64,000 nt of DNA, from positions 1 through 64,000 of the forward strand of contig CAIJVD010000024.1 in NCBI GenBank assembly GCA_903824045.1. The letters run 5' to 3'. The position numbers were made by a program, and so were the translations under genes. Below are positions 22,180 through 32,700 of the stretch, one piece after another (within the stretch, counting starts at the first letter, position 1; every line of letters begins with the position of its first letter). Source of the stretch: an uncultured Chlorobiaceae bacterium (GTDB taxonomy: Bacteria; Bacteroidota; Chlorobiia; Chlorobiales; Chlorobiaceae). The notes under the pieces were generated by a model. It made no database searches and was not told where the DNA came from. It worked only from the letters and a program-made list of their open reading frames with translations.

Positions 22180-24138
22180 ATGCTCGAAGCACGAAACCTC
22201 TCTATGACCGTCGGAACGAAGGAGCTCCTCCTCGAAACCTCCTTCCGCGTTGGCGACAGGGACCATGTGGCCCTGGTCGGCCTCAACGGCACCGGAAAGT
22301 CCACACTCCTCCGCCATATCAGCGGAACGACTTACGACAGCGGCCTCATGACCAGCGGACAGCTGCTCAAATCCGCAGAAACCACCATCGGCTACCTCCC
22401 TCAGGAGATAAATTTTGAGGCGGATCTTGAAAAAACCGCACTGCAGTACTCTCTTCTGGCAAATGAACGGCTCTGCCAGCTCTCGGAGAAAATAACCCGT
22501 ATGGAACATGAGCTGGCGCTTCCCGAGCAGGACTACGAGAGCGAAGCCTACCATCAGCTGATTGAGCGCTTCAGTGACGCCATGCATGAGTACGAGCACC
22601 TTGGCGGCTACACCATGCAGTCCGATGCCGAAAAGGTGCTGGCAGGACTCGGATTCAGCGAAATCGATTTTCACAAGAAGGTCAAGGCCTTTTCGGGCGG
22701 CTGGCAGATGCGTCTGCACCTCACCAAGCTGCTGCTCCAGAACCCTACGCTTCTCCTGCTCGACGAGCCGACCAACCACCTCGACATCGATTCGCTCCGC
22801 TGGCTGGAGAACTACCTTGTCAACTACGAGCACAGCTATATTATCGTCTCGCACGACCGCTTCTTCCTCGACAAGCTGACCACCAAAACCCTCGAAATCG
22901 CCTTCTCCCGGATACACGAGTACAAGGGCAACTACAGCTACTATGAGAAGGAGAAGGCCGAACGCTACGAACTCCTGATGGGCAAATATGCCAACGACCT
23001 CAAGAAGATGGAGGAGCTGAAGGCCTTTGTCGACCGATTCCGCTACAAGGCAACCAAGGCACGCCAGGCCCAGAGCCGTCTGAAGCAGATGGAAAAGCTC
23101 GAAAGCCAGCTCGAGTCACCCGAAGAGGATCTGTCGCGCATCTCGTTCCGCTTTCCGAAAGCCATGCCATCCGGCCGTGAGGTGATGCGCCTTGATGGGG
23201 TGAAGAAAGCCTACGACCTGCCCGACGGCACAAAAAAACAGGTGCTCAACGGCATTAACCTTGAGGTAATGCGCGGCGACCGGATTGCCATTGTCGGCTC
23301 GAACGGCGCGGGAAAGAGCACCTTCTGCAAGATCATTGCCGGTCAGCTCGACTTCGACGGAAAGCTCACTATGGGCCACAACGTCTCCCTTAACTACTTC
23401 AGCCAGCACCAGACCGAGAGTCTCTCCCCTGAAAAAAGCATGTATAATGAGATGCTCGATGCCGCGCCAAACTCGGAGGCACAGAAAAAGGTTCGCGACA
23501 TTCTCGGATGCTTCCTCTTCAGCGGCGACGCGGTCAACAAGAAGATCAAGGTGCTCTCCGGCGGAGAAAAATCAAGAGTCGCCCTTGCCAAAATCCTCCT
23601 GCAGGCCTCGAACCTCTTGATCATGGATGAGCCGACCAACCATCTCGACATGCGCAGCAAAGAGATGCTGATCGACTCGCTCGAAAACTACGACGGCACC
23701 CTCCTGCTCGTCAGCCACGACCGCTACTTCCTCGACAGCCTGGTCAACAAGGTGATCGAGATCAAGAACGGCTCAATGCAGCTCTACCTCGATACCTACG
23801 CCGAATATCTCGAAAAGGCCGAGAAAGCCCTCGAAGCCGAAAAGCTGCAGGAGGCCGCAGCGCGCCAGAAGCCCCAGGCCGCCGCTCCGAAAAGCAGCAC
23901 CAAAAGCGAAGAGAGCAAAAAGAGTACTCCCGCTAAAAAGGATCGACGGAAAATCGAGGAGATCGAGCAGAAGATCAACCGCCTCGAGCAGCAGAAGGAG
24001 AAGCTGGAGGCCATCATGGCAAACGAGGATTTCTATAAAAAGAGCCAGGAGGAGACCACCAAAACCCTCGACAGCTACCACGCCCTCTCTTCAGAGCTCA
24101 ACCAGCTCTTTGCAGAGTGGGAGAAGGCCAGCTCCTGA
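22180..24138 (+). CDS. ABC-F family ATPase (Uup/EttA-like)
   Basis: A 652-residue soluble protein with two ABC ATPase domains and no membrane segment. First domain: Walker A GLNGTGKS (about 34-41), signature SGGWQMRL, Walker [13 protein letters not shown]. Linker region 230-320 is helical and basic ([20 protein letters not shown]), the P-site tRNA interaction motif of ABC-F proteins. Second domain: [29 protein letters not shown]. The C-terminus (about 560-652) is a Lys/Glu-rich coiled coil, as in Uup, which can bind nucleic acid. ABC-F proteins act on the ribosome. The frame is open to 22126, but the start [12 protein letters not shown] at 22180 fits the family. Confidence 0.9.
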   Translation: MLEARNLSMTVGTKELLLETSFRVGDRDHVALVGLNGTGKSTLLRHISGTTYDSGLMTSGQLLKSAETTIGYLPQEINFEADLEKTALQYSLLANERLCQLSEKITRMEHELALPEQDYESEAYHQLIERFSDAMHEYEHLGGYTMQSDAEKVLAGLGFSEIDFHKKVKAFSGGWQMRLHLTKLLLQNPTLLLLDEPTNHLDIDSLRWLENYLVNYEHSYIIVSHDRFFLDKLTTKTLEIAFSRIHEYKGNYSYYEKEKAERYELLMGKYANDLKKMEELKAFVDRFRYKATKARQAQSRLKQMEKLESQLESPEEDLSRISFRFPKAMPSGREVMRLDGVKKAYDLPDGTKKQVLNGINLEVMRGDRIAIVGSNGAGKSTFCKIIAGQLDFDGKLTMGHNVSLNYFSQHQTESLSPEKSMYNEMLDAAPNSEAQKKVRDILGCFLFSGDAVNKKIKVLSGGEKSRVALAKILLQASNLLIMDEPTNHLDMRSKEMLIDSLENYDGTLLLVSHDRYFLDSLVNKVIEIKNGSMQLYLDTYAEYLEKAEKALEAEKLQEAAARQKPQAAAPKSSTKSEESKKSTPAKKDRRKIEEIEQKINRLEQQKEKLEAIMANEDFYKKSQEETTKTLDSYHALSSELNQLFAEWEKASS

Positions 24139-24147
24139 GGATTTCGA

Positions 24148-24163
24148 TCCCGACATGTCGGGA
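24148..24163. repeat. 16-bp perfect palindrome after the ABC-F gene
   Basis: TCCCGACATGTCGGGA is a perfect palindrome ten bases past the ABC-F stop codon. Related elements occur at 26804-26820 (TCCCGA, 5-base loop, TCGGGA) and, inside the neighbouring oxidoreductase gene, around 24694-24710. No T tract follows, so it is more likely a dispersed repeat than a terminator. Confidence 0.5.
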
Positions 24164-24207
24164 CGAACGAAGTCATCAAGTTGCGGAACAGATTTATAGC
24201 GGTACCC

Positions 24208-25344
24208 TCACACCTTTACCCACTGGTGCAGCCTGTCCGAATCCATCCCCGCATGAATAACCTTCTGGATCATCAGACCGTCGGAAAAACCGGCCGCATC
24301 ATGGATGGTCTTCTCCCTTTTGCCGAGCGCCTTGACAATCCGGTGGGCAAGAAAGGCGAAGCCGACGGCAAAAATCCCGTGCACAGCGAGGGAGGAGTGA
24401 CGGATCTTCTCCTGCAACACCAGTTCATCCCAGGGCAGCATCGGATCAACCTGCTTCCATCGGGGAGCGTCAATCAGGCTCCGCCCCCCGGTTGCATCAG
24501 TGTTCGCAACCTCCCAGAGCCGTCCTGCGCCGTCAAGGCGGATAGTCTTCATACTCCCGACTACCTCGAAAGAGAACCAGGTGTAGGCCCCGACCGTGGT
24601 CACATGCATGAGCGAGGAGCTGCCGAGAGCGACCGATGAGGCGCCGAACTTCATCATCATGGCGAAATGGTCGTCCGACGTCACCGGAAGCAGCCGCCCC
24701 GACGAGTCGGGACGGAATGGAATGCTGGTTGCGAGGTTGCAGGAGACCTCGGCTATCTCCCCGACAAGAAAGCGGTTCAGATCAATCAGGTGAGAGCCGA
24801 TAGCGCCAAGCGCCCCACCGCCACGCTCTGCATCGCACCACCACGACCAGGGCTGGTCGGGCCGGTTACGGCTGGCAAGGTTAACCACTGCCCTCGTCTC
24901 ATAAACCTTTCCTATCTCACCGCCATCAATCATCTGCTTCATCGTCCGCACCGCAGGATGAAAGCGCAATTGATGATCAAGAAGCGCAAAGCCTGGAGCG
25001 CTGGTCGCCGCATCAAGCATTGAAGTCGCATCAGGGACGTTCAGCGCGAAGGGCTTTTCGCAGAGCACGCTCTTGCCACTCTCCAGCACCCCTTTCACCA
25101 TCTCCGAATGGAGGAAGGGCGGTGTGGTAACGCAGACGAGATCAAGGTCGCACTGAAGCATTTCGCGCCAGTCCGCAAACCCATCCTTGATGGAAAACAT
25201 CTGCATGAACCGCTGGCGATGCTTTTCGGTCGGGCTTGCCACGGCCGCAAGCTCAACATTATCGATCAGTGAAAATGCGGGAGCCTGGGCAATGCGAGCC
25301 CAGCCGCTTCCGAGAAACCCTATTTTTATTTTTTTCTGCGTCAT
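24208..25344 (-). CDS. Gfo/Idh/MocA family NAD(P)-dependent oxidoreductase
   Basis: A 378-residue sugar-type dehydrogenase. The N-terminal Rossmann fold begins [20 protein letters not shown] (GxGxxG-like), followed by [14 protein letters not shown]. The family signature EKPFAL (Glu-Lys-Pro, catalytic Lys) is in [11 protein letters not shown], around residue 98, and the C-terminal alpha/beta domain has [12 protein letters not shown]. Members act on sugars, inositols or cofactor-like ring compounds, including biliverdin; the substrate cannot be read from the sequence. The segment [11 protein letters not shown] near residue 210 is encoded partly by a copy of a short palindrome found elsewhere in this region. 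Convergent with the ABC-F gene. Confidence 0.85.
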   Translation of the reverse strand: MTQKKIKIGFLGSGWARIAQAPAFSLIDNVELAAVASPTEKHRQRFMQMFSIKDGFADWREMLQCDLDLVCVTTPPFLHSEMVKGVLESGKSVLCEKPFALNVPDATSMLDAATSAPGFALLDHQLRFHPAVRTMKQMIDGGEIGKVYETRAVVNLASRNRPDQPWSWWCDAERGGGALGAIGSHLIDLNRFLVGEIAEVSCNLATSIPFRPDSSGRLLPVTSDDHFAMMMKFGASSVALGSSSLMHVTTVGAYTWFSFEVVGSMKTIRLDGAGRLWEVANTDATGGRSLIDAPRWKQVDPMLPWDELVLQEKIRHSSLAVHGIFAVGFAFLAHRIVKALGKREKTIHDAAGFSDGLMIQKVIHAGMDSDRLHQWVKV

Positions 25345-25621
25345 TCCCTCAAGATATAGTCATATTTTTCAACCTGTTGCAAAGATAGAACTTCGCGAAC
25401 ACCTCGAAACATCATTCAGGATGCCGTGTTTTCAGGATAACAGAATCCCTTCGATTTCGCCTCAAGACACATCCCCAAGGCTGAAGATATACTAAAATTT
25501 TTAGGGAGTAAAACAAAACTCGCGCATTATTTAAGGCAGGAATCCGATTCCCCTCAGAAAACGCCACCCCTCGCATCCCGAACGTCAATTCAAGGCGCAT
25601 CAGGGGCCTATAGCGAGATTT
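25345..25621. other. Intergenic region upstream of Gfo/Idh gene and downstream of RAYT
   Basis: About 280 bases between two minus-strand genes. It should contain the oxidoreductase promoter (AT-rich around 25340-25390 and 25490-25530). No gene, RNA or terminator is recognised. Confidence 0.4.
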
Positions 25622-25697
25622 AGAGAGCGATTTAGGGGACGCTCTCTACAAACTCGACTTAAGAGATTTAGGGGACGCTCTCTACAAACTCGACTTA
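25622..25697. repeat. REP-like hairpin and 36-bp-period direct repeat beside the RAYT gene
   Basis: Two direct copies of a 33-base unit lie at 25629-25661 and 25665-25697, period 36. With 25622-25629 (AGAGAGCG) as left arm and 25640-25647 (CGCTCTCT) as right arm, the first copy folds into an 8-bp hairpin with a 10-base loop; the second copy keeps only the right half. On the minus strand the foot of the hairpin reads GTAG, the tetranucleotide recognised by REP-associated transposases. The last three bases of the second copy are the RAYT stop codon. Confidence 0.7.
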
Positions 25698-26666
25698 TCG
25701 GTGATGCCGCTTCACAATTTTTTCCACGGCGGCACCAGATATTCCAAGCAAACGCGCCGCTCCGGCATAACTCATCCCAAGCTCCTGCACATACTCCAGC
25801 GCCAGCTTTTTCCTCAACGCCGAACACTCCCGCATTCGACACCCTCCCTGCAATGATTGTAACATTATACCAGTCTCCTCACAAGCTCTTGCTAATCGTT
25901 CGGCAGCTTCAAGCTCCTTGGATGCCGCCGGAAGTCGCGCTTTTACTGAATCTTCAGCTTCAACAAGAATCTCGCGAACAAAATCTCCGCCACCCAAAAT
26001 CCGCTCATCACTGAACTGCTTCTCCCCACGCTTTCTCAGCGATTTCACCTCCGACCATCCCCCTATCGAACGAATCAGCCCTCCCCCGATCAGTTCCGGT
26101 TGACAACCAAGTCCGCTCTCGGATGTTACAAACTCCAGGTACGCGTTCCTGGCTGATGATGCTCGCTGTCCAAAATATCCAAGCACATACTCTCTATCCT
26201 GCCAATCATGCTGAATCCTGTTCATCACTGTTGCATGACCGCTCCACCGATAACGCTCAAGCTCTGCAATTGAACCAACAATCCCTGCTCGCACTGGGTT
26301 GAGGTGAATGTAGCTGACCAGCCTGAGAAAGTAGGGCTCTTCTTCGCAGACAATCGATTTATACCTGTTCTGGAAAAGATAGCCATGCCTCTTGTGCCTG
26401 CGGTTGTAACCTGATGCATAAACGGTTAACAGCTTGCGCATGAAGGTTGACAAACCAGCTGCTCCGCTTCTCAGCAGAATATGCGCATGATTGGTCATAA
26501 GCGCCCATGCGTATATTTTTGTTCCGGTTACGGCAGATACGTTCCCCATCCGGGAAACAAAAAATGCTCGATCAGCATCGTCGGAAACAATGCTCTTCCC
26601 TTCAATCCCCCGCACCATAACGTGATGCAAGGTGCCCGGCGCATCCAGTCTCGGCCCTCTTGGCAT
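25695..26666 (-). CDS. REP-associated tyrosine transposase (RAYT)
   Basis: A 323-residue single-strand HUH endonuclease of the IS200/IS605-related Y1 'TnpREP' family. The HUH pair is His60-Ala-His62 in MTNHAHILLR. Tyrosines at 83 and 87 (TVYASGYNRRH) are the candidates for the nucleophile, followed by RHGYLFQNRYKSI and the SYIHLNPVRAGIV segment typical of the family. Compared with short RAYTs it has a C-terminal extension with a helix-turn-helix near 295-320 (MSYAGAARLLGISGAAVEKIV). These proteins cut and join REP hairpins, are usually single-copy and not flanked by inverted repeats; the hairpin at the stop codon fits this. The gene appears intact. Confidence 0.92.
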   Translation of the reverse strand: MPRGPRLDAPGTLHHVMVRGIEGKSIVSDDADRAFFVSRMGNVSAVTGTKIYAWALMTNHAHILLRSGAAGLSTFMRKLLTVYASGYNRRHKRHGYLFQNRYKSIVCEEEPYFLRLVSYIHLNPVRAGIVGSIAELERYRWSGHATVMNRIQHDWQDREYVLGYFGQRASSARNAYLEFVTSESGLGCQPELIGGGLIRSIGGWSEVKSLRKRGEKQFSDERILGGGDFVREILVEAEDSVKARLPAASKELEAAERLARACEETGIMLQSLQGGCRMRECSALRKKLALEYVQELGMSYAGAARLLGISGAAVEKIVKRHHR

Positions 26667-26803
26667 GGCTGTATCTGATCAGGATTTAAATATTAATAAT
26701 TATCGAAATATTACACCACAAATACAAATACCAATCAATAAGTTTAGTTAGTCGCCAACGTCCCCGTTATTCCGGGAAATAGGAGAAAGAGATTCCTCAC
26801 CCA

Positions 26804-26820
26804 TCCCGATGAGGTCGGGA
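26804..26820. repeat. Short interrupted palindrome (TCCCGA...TCGGGA)
   Basis: TCCCGA at 26804-26809 pairs with TCGGGA at 26815-26820 across a 5-base loop (TGAGG). It has the same arms as the palindrome at 24148-24163 and sits between the RAYT gene and the hemN terminator. Confidence 0.4.
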
Positions 26821-26854
26821 AGGATAAGGAATGAGATGAAAAAAGGGGGGACAT

Positions 26855-26884
26855 AAAAAAAGGTGACCGAAATCACCTTTTTTT
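26855..26884 (-). terminator. Terminator of hemN (bidirectional shape)
   Basis: A perfect 12-bp stem including the A/T tracts (26855-26866 with 26873-26884; core AGGTGA/TCACCT) and a 6-base loop, 28 bases past the hemN stop codon. Runs of A and T on both sides mean it could act in either direction; leftward termination of hemN before the RAYT gene is the obvious role. Confidence 0.88.
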
Positions 26885-26911
26885 ATTGCTCATCAAACCG
26901 AAAAATGCAGG

Positions 26912-28330
26912 TCAGCTAACCTTGCCGGCTTTTGCCAGACGGGCTTTTTCAATGTAGGCTTTCTGGATATCACGTGACACGTTGTAGGCCTTGGAGAGGC
27001 TGTCGGAAGCCCAGAGCCTGGCATCGAATGCCATGCAGATGTTTCGGAGGAAGGGAATGCCGACCTCGGTAACGCGAACACTTTTGTCGCCGAGTACGAC
27101 CAGACCGTCACTCTCCATATCCTCAAGGCGGTAGAGTGCGATATCGAGTTCGTCGGTGTAGAGCTTAGGATCCGCCCAGGAGGTCTGCTGCTTGCACATC
27201 AGGTTGAGAATATGACGGCGGAGCACAAGATCTTCGTCAGTAAGCAGGTGGCCGCGGTGGAGCGGGAAGCGGCCTTCGTTCACTGCCTTGATGTAAGAGG
27301 TGTCGTCGCGCTCGTTCTGCGCAAAGGCGTACCAGGTGTCGCTGATGGAGGATGAACCGAGAGCGAGCATCATCTGGGTGGTGTTCTCGGTATAGCCCAT
27401 GAAGTTCCGGTGCAGGGTGCCGTTTTTGGCCGCAATGTAGAGCGCATCTCCCTCAATGGCAAAATGGTCCATGCCGATCTCATGATAGCCGATAGACTCG
27501 AGCATCGCACTCCCCTTGTCGTAGAGCTCCTGCTTGACGTCGCCGACCGGAAGATCCTCCTCCTTGAACTTCCTCTGGCCTTCATACATGTGTGGGTTAT
27601 GGCCGTAGGCATAAAACGCAAGCCTGTCGGGCTTCAGCTCCATGACCTTCTGGATGGTGTCGGTAATGGTGGCAAGGGTCTGCTTTGGCAGGCCGTAGAC
27701 AAGGTCGAAATTGATTGAGGTAAAGCCGATCTGGCGGGCAAGGTCGATCTTCTCCTTGACCAGTTCGAATGACTGGATGCGGTTGATCTCCTCTTGAACA
27801 ATCGGATCAAAATCCTGGATACCGAAACTCATGCGGCGAAAGCCGACATTGTAAAGGGCTTCGAGATGCTCCTTCGATGTTGAGCGCGGATTGGTCTCGA
27901 AGCTGAATATGTAGTCGTCCATCCTGTTAACGTTCTTGCAGATACCGTCAATAAGGCGGGTCAGGTTTTCCGGACTGAAAAAGGTTGGTGTACCGCCACC
28001 GATGTGCAGCTCCTTGACATTGAGCCTGCCCGGAAAAACATCGGTGTACATCTTCCACTCTTTAAGCAGAGCCTCAAGATAGGGGGTCTCGTAAGAGTGA
28101 TCCTGGGTGCGGTGAGCGTTACAGCCGCAGAAGTAACAGTGGTTCTCACAGTAGGGAATATGAATGTACAGACTGATTCCTGTGGTCTCGTTGCTGTCAT
28201 TGAAACCTTTGACCATAGCCTCTTTCCACTCCTCCTGGGTGACGCCGTCGGTGCTCCATGAGGGGATTGTCGGGTAACTGGTGTAACGAGGACCGGGGTT
28301 GCTGTACTTGACTGCGAGATTAGTTGCCAT
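26912..28330 (-). CDS. hemN: Oxygen-independent coproporphyrinogen III oxidase
   Basis: A 472-residue radical SAM enzyme that decarboxylates two propionates of coproporphyrinogen III to vinyl groups, an obligatory step to haem and chlorophylls in an anaerobe. The cluster motif is [10 protein letters not shown] (Cys-x3-Cys-x2-Cys-x-Cys), and the substrate region starts [10 protein letters not shown], as in true HemN rather than HemW. Other marks: [50 protein letters not shown] and the C-terminal HemN domain. The frame reaches 28369, but [15 protein letters not shown] at 28330 has GAGGA upstream and is the family start. Divergent from purE. Confidence 0.97.
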   Translation of the reverse strand: MATNLAVKYSNPGPRYTSYPTIPSWSTDGVTQEEWKEAMVKGFNDSNETTGISLYIHIPYCENHCYFCGCNAHRTQDHSYETPYLEALLKEWKMYTDVFPGRLNVKELHIGGGTPTFFSPENLTRLIDGICKNVNRMDDYIFSFETNPRSTSKEHLEALYNVGFRRMSFGIQDFDPIVQEEINRIQSFELVKEKIDLARQIGFTSINFDLVYGLPKQTLATITDTIQKVMELKPDRLAFYAYGHNPHMYEGQRKFKEEDLPVGDVKQELYDKGSAMLESIGYHEIGMDHFAIEGDALYIAAKNGTLHRNFMGYTENTTQMMLALGSSSISDTWYAFAQNERDDTSYIKAVNEGRFPLHRGHLLTDEDLVLRRHILNLMCKQQTSWADPKLYTDELDIALYRLEDMESDGLVVLGDKSVRVTEVGIPFLRNICMAFDARLWASDSLSKAYNVSRDIQKAYIEKARLAKAGKVS

Positions 28331-28458
28331 TGCTGTCTTCCTCAACAAGTAATAATTGTTTAAATTCACACTCCCGAAAATACATAAAACTCGGCAATTT
28401 CATAAATGAATAGCCGCTAATCATGCGGCTCCAGAGCTTTAGCCAACTCTCTTTTTCT

Positions 28459-28974
28459 ATGAAAAACAGCAACACGCCCCTTGTCGGAATCCTCATGGGT
28501 TCCGATTCCGATTTCGACATCATGAAAGAGGCCTCCCTGGTGCTCGACGAGTTCCAGATTGCCTCAGAGATTTCGGTCATTTCGGCCCACAGAACACCGC
28601 AGGATCTCGAACAGTACGCCTCATCGGCCATGGAGCGCGGGCTCCGGGTCATCATCGCCGGAGCGGGTGGGGCAGCACACCTGCCCGGCGTTACTGCAGC
28701 CATGACGGTACTTCCGGTTATCGGCGTGCCTATTTTCAGCCAGAAACTCAGCGGCCAGGACGCTCTCTACGCCATCGTGCAGATGCCGGCAGGCATTCCA
28801 GTGGCAACCGTCGGCATCGACAACGCACGCAACGCCGCCCTGCTTGCCGTCCAGATGCTTGCTCTTGGAGACAAGGCCCTTACGGCAGCACTGATCGAGT
28901 TCCGCAAAAAGCTTGCCGATGCATCCCGCCAGAAAACCGGCAAGATCCGCGAAAGGCTGCATGCAAAAAGCTGA
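28459..28974 (+). CDS. purE: N5-carboxyaminoimidazole ribonucleotide mutase
   Basis: A 171-residue class I PurE of purine synthesis, converting N5-CAIR to CAIR. Motifs: [16 protein letters not shown] (phosphate and substrate loop), [14 protein letters not shown] (the His of the SAHRTP motif), [19 protein letters not shown] and [33 protein letters not shown], all class I signatures. Start at ATG 28459 by family comparison; the frame is open to 28423. purK is not adjacent. Its end overlaps the following cupin gene by 14 bases, so the two are likely cotranscribed. Confidence 0.97.
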   Translation: MKNSNTPLVGILMGSDSDFDIMKEASLVLDEFQIASEISVISAHRTPQDLEQYASSAMERGLRVIIAGAGGAAHLPGVTAAMTVLPVIGVPIFSQKLSGQDALYAIVQMPAGIPVATVGIDNARNAALLAVQMLALGDKALTAALIEFRKKLADASRQKTGKIRERLHAKS

Positions 28975-29461
28975 GTTCTGGATCAACCGGCTGCATCTCC
29001 AGCCGCACCCTGAGGGCGGCTACTACCGTGAGACCTACCGAAGCCGGGGTAGATACTCTTTCCCAGACACGAAAGTCTTCGACGGGCCCCGATCCTGGGC
29101 GACCTCTATCTACTATCTGCTTGAGGGAGATGAGCGATCGAAGCTCCACCGGATTCACTCCGACGAGCTCTGGTTCTTCCATGCCGGATCACCGCTCACG
29201 GTCTACATCTTTGAGGAAAATGGTGAGCATCGTTCATTCACGCTCGGCGCCTCACCCGATGAAGGGCAGGTGCTCCAGGAAACAGTGCCTGCAGAGAGCT
29301 GGTTTGGAGCCACTCTGGAAACCCCTGAAAAAGGAGAGTATGCGCTGGTGAGCTGTGTTGTCGCGCCGGGCTTTGACTTCAAAGACTTTGCCTTTGCCGA
29401 CAGAGAGGCGCTGCAGAAAAAATTCACCCGGTACACCCCGCTTATTGAGTACCTAACCTGA
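28961..29461 (+). CDS. Cupin, DUF985 family
   Basis: A 166-residue RmlC-like cupin of the DUF985 type: [23 protein letters not shown] at the N-terminus, [31 protein letters not shown] with the His/Glu ligands, and WFGATLE...[17 protein letters not shown]. Structures of the family are dimeric jelly-rolls; function is not established, although sugar epimerase-like and metal-binding roles have been suggested. Start at 28961 (AAAGG seven bases upstream) overlaps purE by 14 bases; the longer frame from 28913 would overlap far more. Confidence 0.9.
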   Translation: MQKAEFWINRLHLQPHPEGGYYRETYRSRGRYSFPDTKVFDGPRSWATSIYYLLEGDERSKLHRIHSDELWFFHAGSPLTVYIFEENGEHRSFTLGASPDEGQVLQETVPAESWFGATLETPEKGEYALVSCVVAPGFDFKDFAFADREALQKKFTRYTPLIEYLT

Positions 29462-29701
29462 ACAGCTTTCCCCCCGATCCGTCAGGGTAGAGGTAGATCA
29501 TGCGGGGATACCGGGTAAAAAACGTATCCATCGACCGGACTTCGCGAGGCTGAATGCCACACCGCCCAACCGGAGAGCGAGTTAATAATCATCTTCTCCC
29601 GTACCCTCAATTATACATCTTTTTTTCGCCTAAAACACAAAAAAAAACATGCATTTATTTTTTTATCGGCAAATAAGATTCATCTTCATCCGCTTCAACA
29701 G

Positions 29702-32700
29702 CTACCAGCTCTTGCGAAGAGCCGCAATCAGCAGATACGCCCTGCTTCCGTAACCCTCAAGGCCAGCCATCACTCCGGCTTTCAATGTATATTCAACGGT
29801 GGATTGCTTCAGGCTGCGGCTGCTGAAACCCAGCGATCCGCCAAGCCTCACCCTCTCTCTCGATACACTATAAGTCCAGCCGGCACCCTCAAAGCTCACC
29901 TGTGGAGAGGCCTCGAAAAGCCGCTCGGCATGCAGCTCCAGAGAGGGGCTGACACTCCATCCTTCCGGAATAAGGGTAGCGGCCACCCCTGTACGGCAAC
30001 GAACTCCGTTCATCGGCTGCTGGTGTGCCACTCCGTCCGGGGTTTCCACAGAGAAACCGCCGAGCCGATGCATGATGAGCTGTACCGTTGGCTCGACTGA
30101 AAACGTGTCGCTCAGCTTCACCCTGCGCCCCCCTTCCAGCGAAGCGTTGTATCCCCACATTGCGGCGCTCCCTTTGGCTCGATCTGTCCCGAAACGGGCA
30201 TAGATAGAGTAGCGGACCGCCTGCGCGCTTCCTTCGAGATACCATCCTCCCGACTCCCCGACCCCTGTATACCCTCCGATGCTCATGATAAAAAGATCTG
30301 CCTCCCCTGCACTCTCGCCGCTCGAGCCCCGGATCTCCGACTGAAGGATCCCTGTACCAACATAGAGTCCCATAGGGTGATGCCCGGCTCCGGATCCTGA
30401 TGCACCCAGCTCACACCCCGCCTGCAAGGTACCGCTGTATCCGTCTGCCTTGACGGTAACCGAGCCGCTTTCCACTCCTGTAATGAAGCGGCTGCCGGTC
30501 GTGCGACTCCACCATCTGCCCTGCCCTTGTATTGAGATCCGCTCATGGAAACCAGGCACCGAATCATCCCCGAGAGCCTCGGCCATCGGCCCGATGCCAC
30601 CCAGGATCCGCTGCGAATCCGGGACCGGAGGAGCTTCGGGGGAGAGAACATCACTGCCTCCCTTAATCTGCAAGTACCAGTCGCTGCCATACTCCACAAG
30701 CCGAGCCTCTGCTCCCGACACTGTCGAATCGGAAGGATCGAGCGCGAATGCATCAGCGGTGCTTGTTCCGTTGACCTTCACCAGCAGCAGCCCTTTGGAG
30801 GAGGTCATCCTGATTGTTCCGTCCGGGGAGATATTGCGAATCCTGAGGAGGGTCCGGCCCGAAACGCTTCCCCCTGAGGTTCCTTCAGCCCCGACAACCA
30901 GCAGGTCAAGCTGTTCAGGATTGCTGTCACTCCACCCTCCGAGCGCCATATCGAGCCCAATCGCCCCACCACTGCCGACGTAGCTTCCCGTAACCGTCAC
31001 ATGGTCCCCTGCCGAGCCGTTGCGCAGATCAAGCAGCCCGGCGTTCTCGAGATTGCCAGCGATCTCGTAGCGCCCCACAGAACCTGCTTTGGCTCGCAGC
31101 GTCGAACCCGCCTCGATCATGAAAGAGAGCTGCTGGCCGTTTGATGAGGCAAGCTGGATTGGACTGACGGCATCAAGCAGCACGTCACTCCGGTTGACAA
31201 CCTCGATCCGCTCCCACCCTGACGATGCAGCCGGAATCAAGCCCTCCCATCCCGACAAAACAAGCCGGTCTCCCGATATCTCACCGCCCTCCCCACCAGC
31301 AACACCCCCTCCGATTGACGCACTCCCCTGCAACGTCAGGGTGTCGTCACCCGCCCCCATCACCACACTCCCGGTTACCCTTGCCCTGCCGCTCATGAGC
31401 AGTTGGTCGTCATTATCCCCCATATCGATAGTGCCTGTCACCGATGCTGAATCCTCAAGGATCAGGGTGTCACTGCCTGCGCCCAGTGAGAGGTGCCCGA
31501 GAAGAGCGCCGTTTCCTGCCACCCTGACCTTATCAGCTGACTGAGGGCCCTCCACAAAACTCCCCCTTGCCCCGAAACTCCCCGAACGCACCGAATACCC
31601 GAGGCCACTCCCCTTGGTGTCCACACCCGATAGCGTGCCGGTGACAAGCAGATTCATTGGGCCCTCAGCCATAATGGCGGCCGCTGCTCCATGAGCCTCG
31701 GCACTGAGCTCGCCAGCTATTGTCAGTGGGTCATCTGGCGTTGCGCCATGCACTCCGCCCCCCAGGACATAGAGCCCGGCGGCTGAATAACTCCCTGCGA
31801 TGGCCGTAACGCTGCCCGCAAGGGCTCCGCCGATACCCAGAGAGCCCGACTCGACGTAGAGGGCATAGGCATCCGAACTCCCCGCAGAAGCTGAAATACG
31901 CGCTCCAGCGGCAATATCTCCGGTAATGGAAAGCCCTGTCCCTGCATGAAGGGCGTAAGCGGCCGCCTCTCTCTCTACTGTAGCACTGATCTGGCCGGCA
32001 ATATCGCCAATGACCGAAATCGTTGTCACTGCCTCCAGACCTGATGCGCCAGAAAGAGCGGCAGAGGCTTTGATACTCCCGGTTGCAGAGAGTCCCCCAT
32101 AGAGGGTAATCGCACTGCCGCGAACGGCCATAGCCCCGCTGTATCCTGCAGTGGCTGATATGCTCCCTCGAATACCCTCCTCGCGGCCACGTTGGCCTAT
32201 AACGATCGCTCCTCCGGAAGAGAGAGCATAGACCGAGCTGTCATAGCTGTTTTCCGTATTGAGCGCTGTCGCCTCAATGCTCCCTGTTGAGGCAATACCC
32301 CCTGCAATAGAGATGCCTGTTGATTCAGAAGCATTGCCGGTTGCTATGCCATAGACCGAGCCGCCATGACTTGAGCTTGCGGTAAGGGCACCAAGAACTG
32401 CACCGCTTATACTCACGCCTGTCGTAGCGAACATGCCGTAGGCATACTTCCCTCCTGAAGTTGCCGTTACCGAGGCTGACTCCCCAATAGAGCCGTCAAT
32501 CTCGATCGTTGTCGCCGAAAAGATGCCATAGGCGCGAGTTCCTTCGGCTGTTGCAAGCAGAGTGCCCCTACCGGTAATACCGCCATATACCTGCACGGCG
32601 TTGCCGCTGATAGCATAGGCTTCATCCAGCCCCGCCCTGGCAATCACGGATCCCCCGATTCCCACCTTCCCCTCACTCTTGCCAATAGCGACAGATCCGG

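Noticed and set aside
25622-25697. CRISPR array beginning (two repeats with a spacer)
   Set aside because: Only two copies with a 3-base spacer, no cas genes, and the unit forms a REP-like hairpin beside a RAYT gene.
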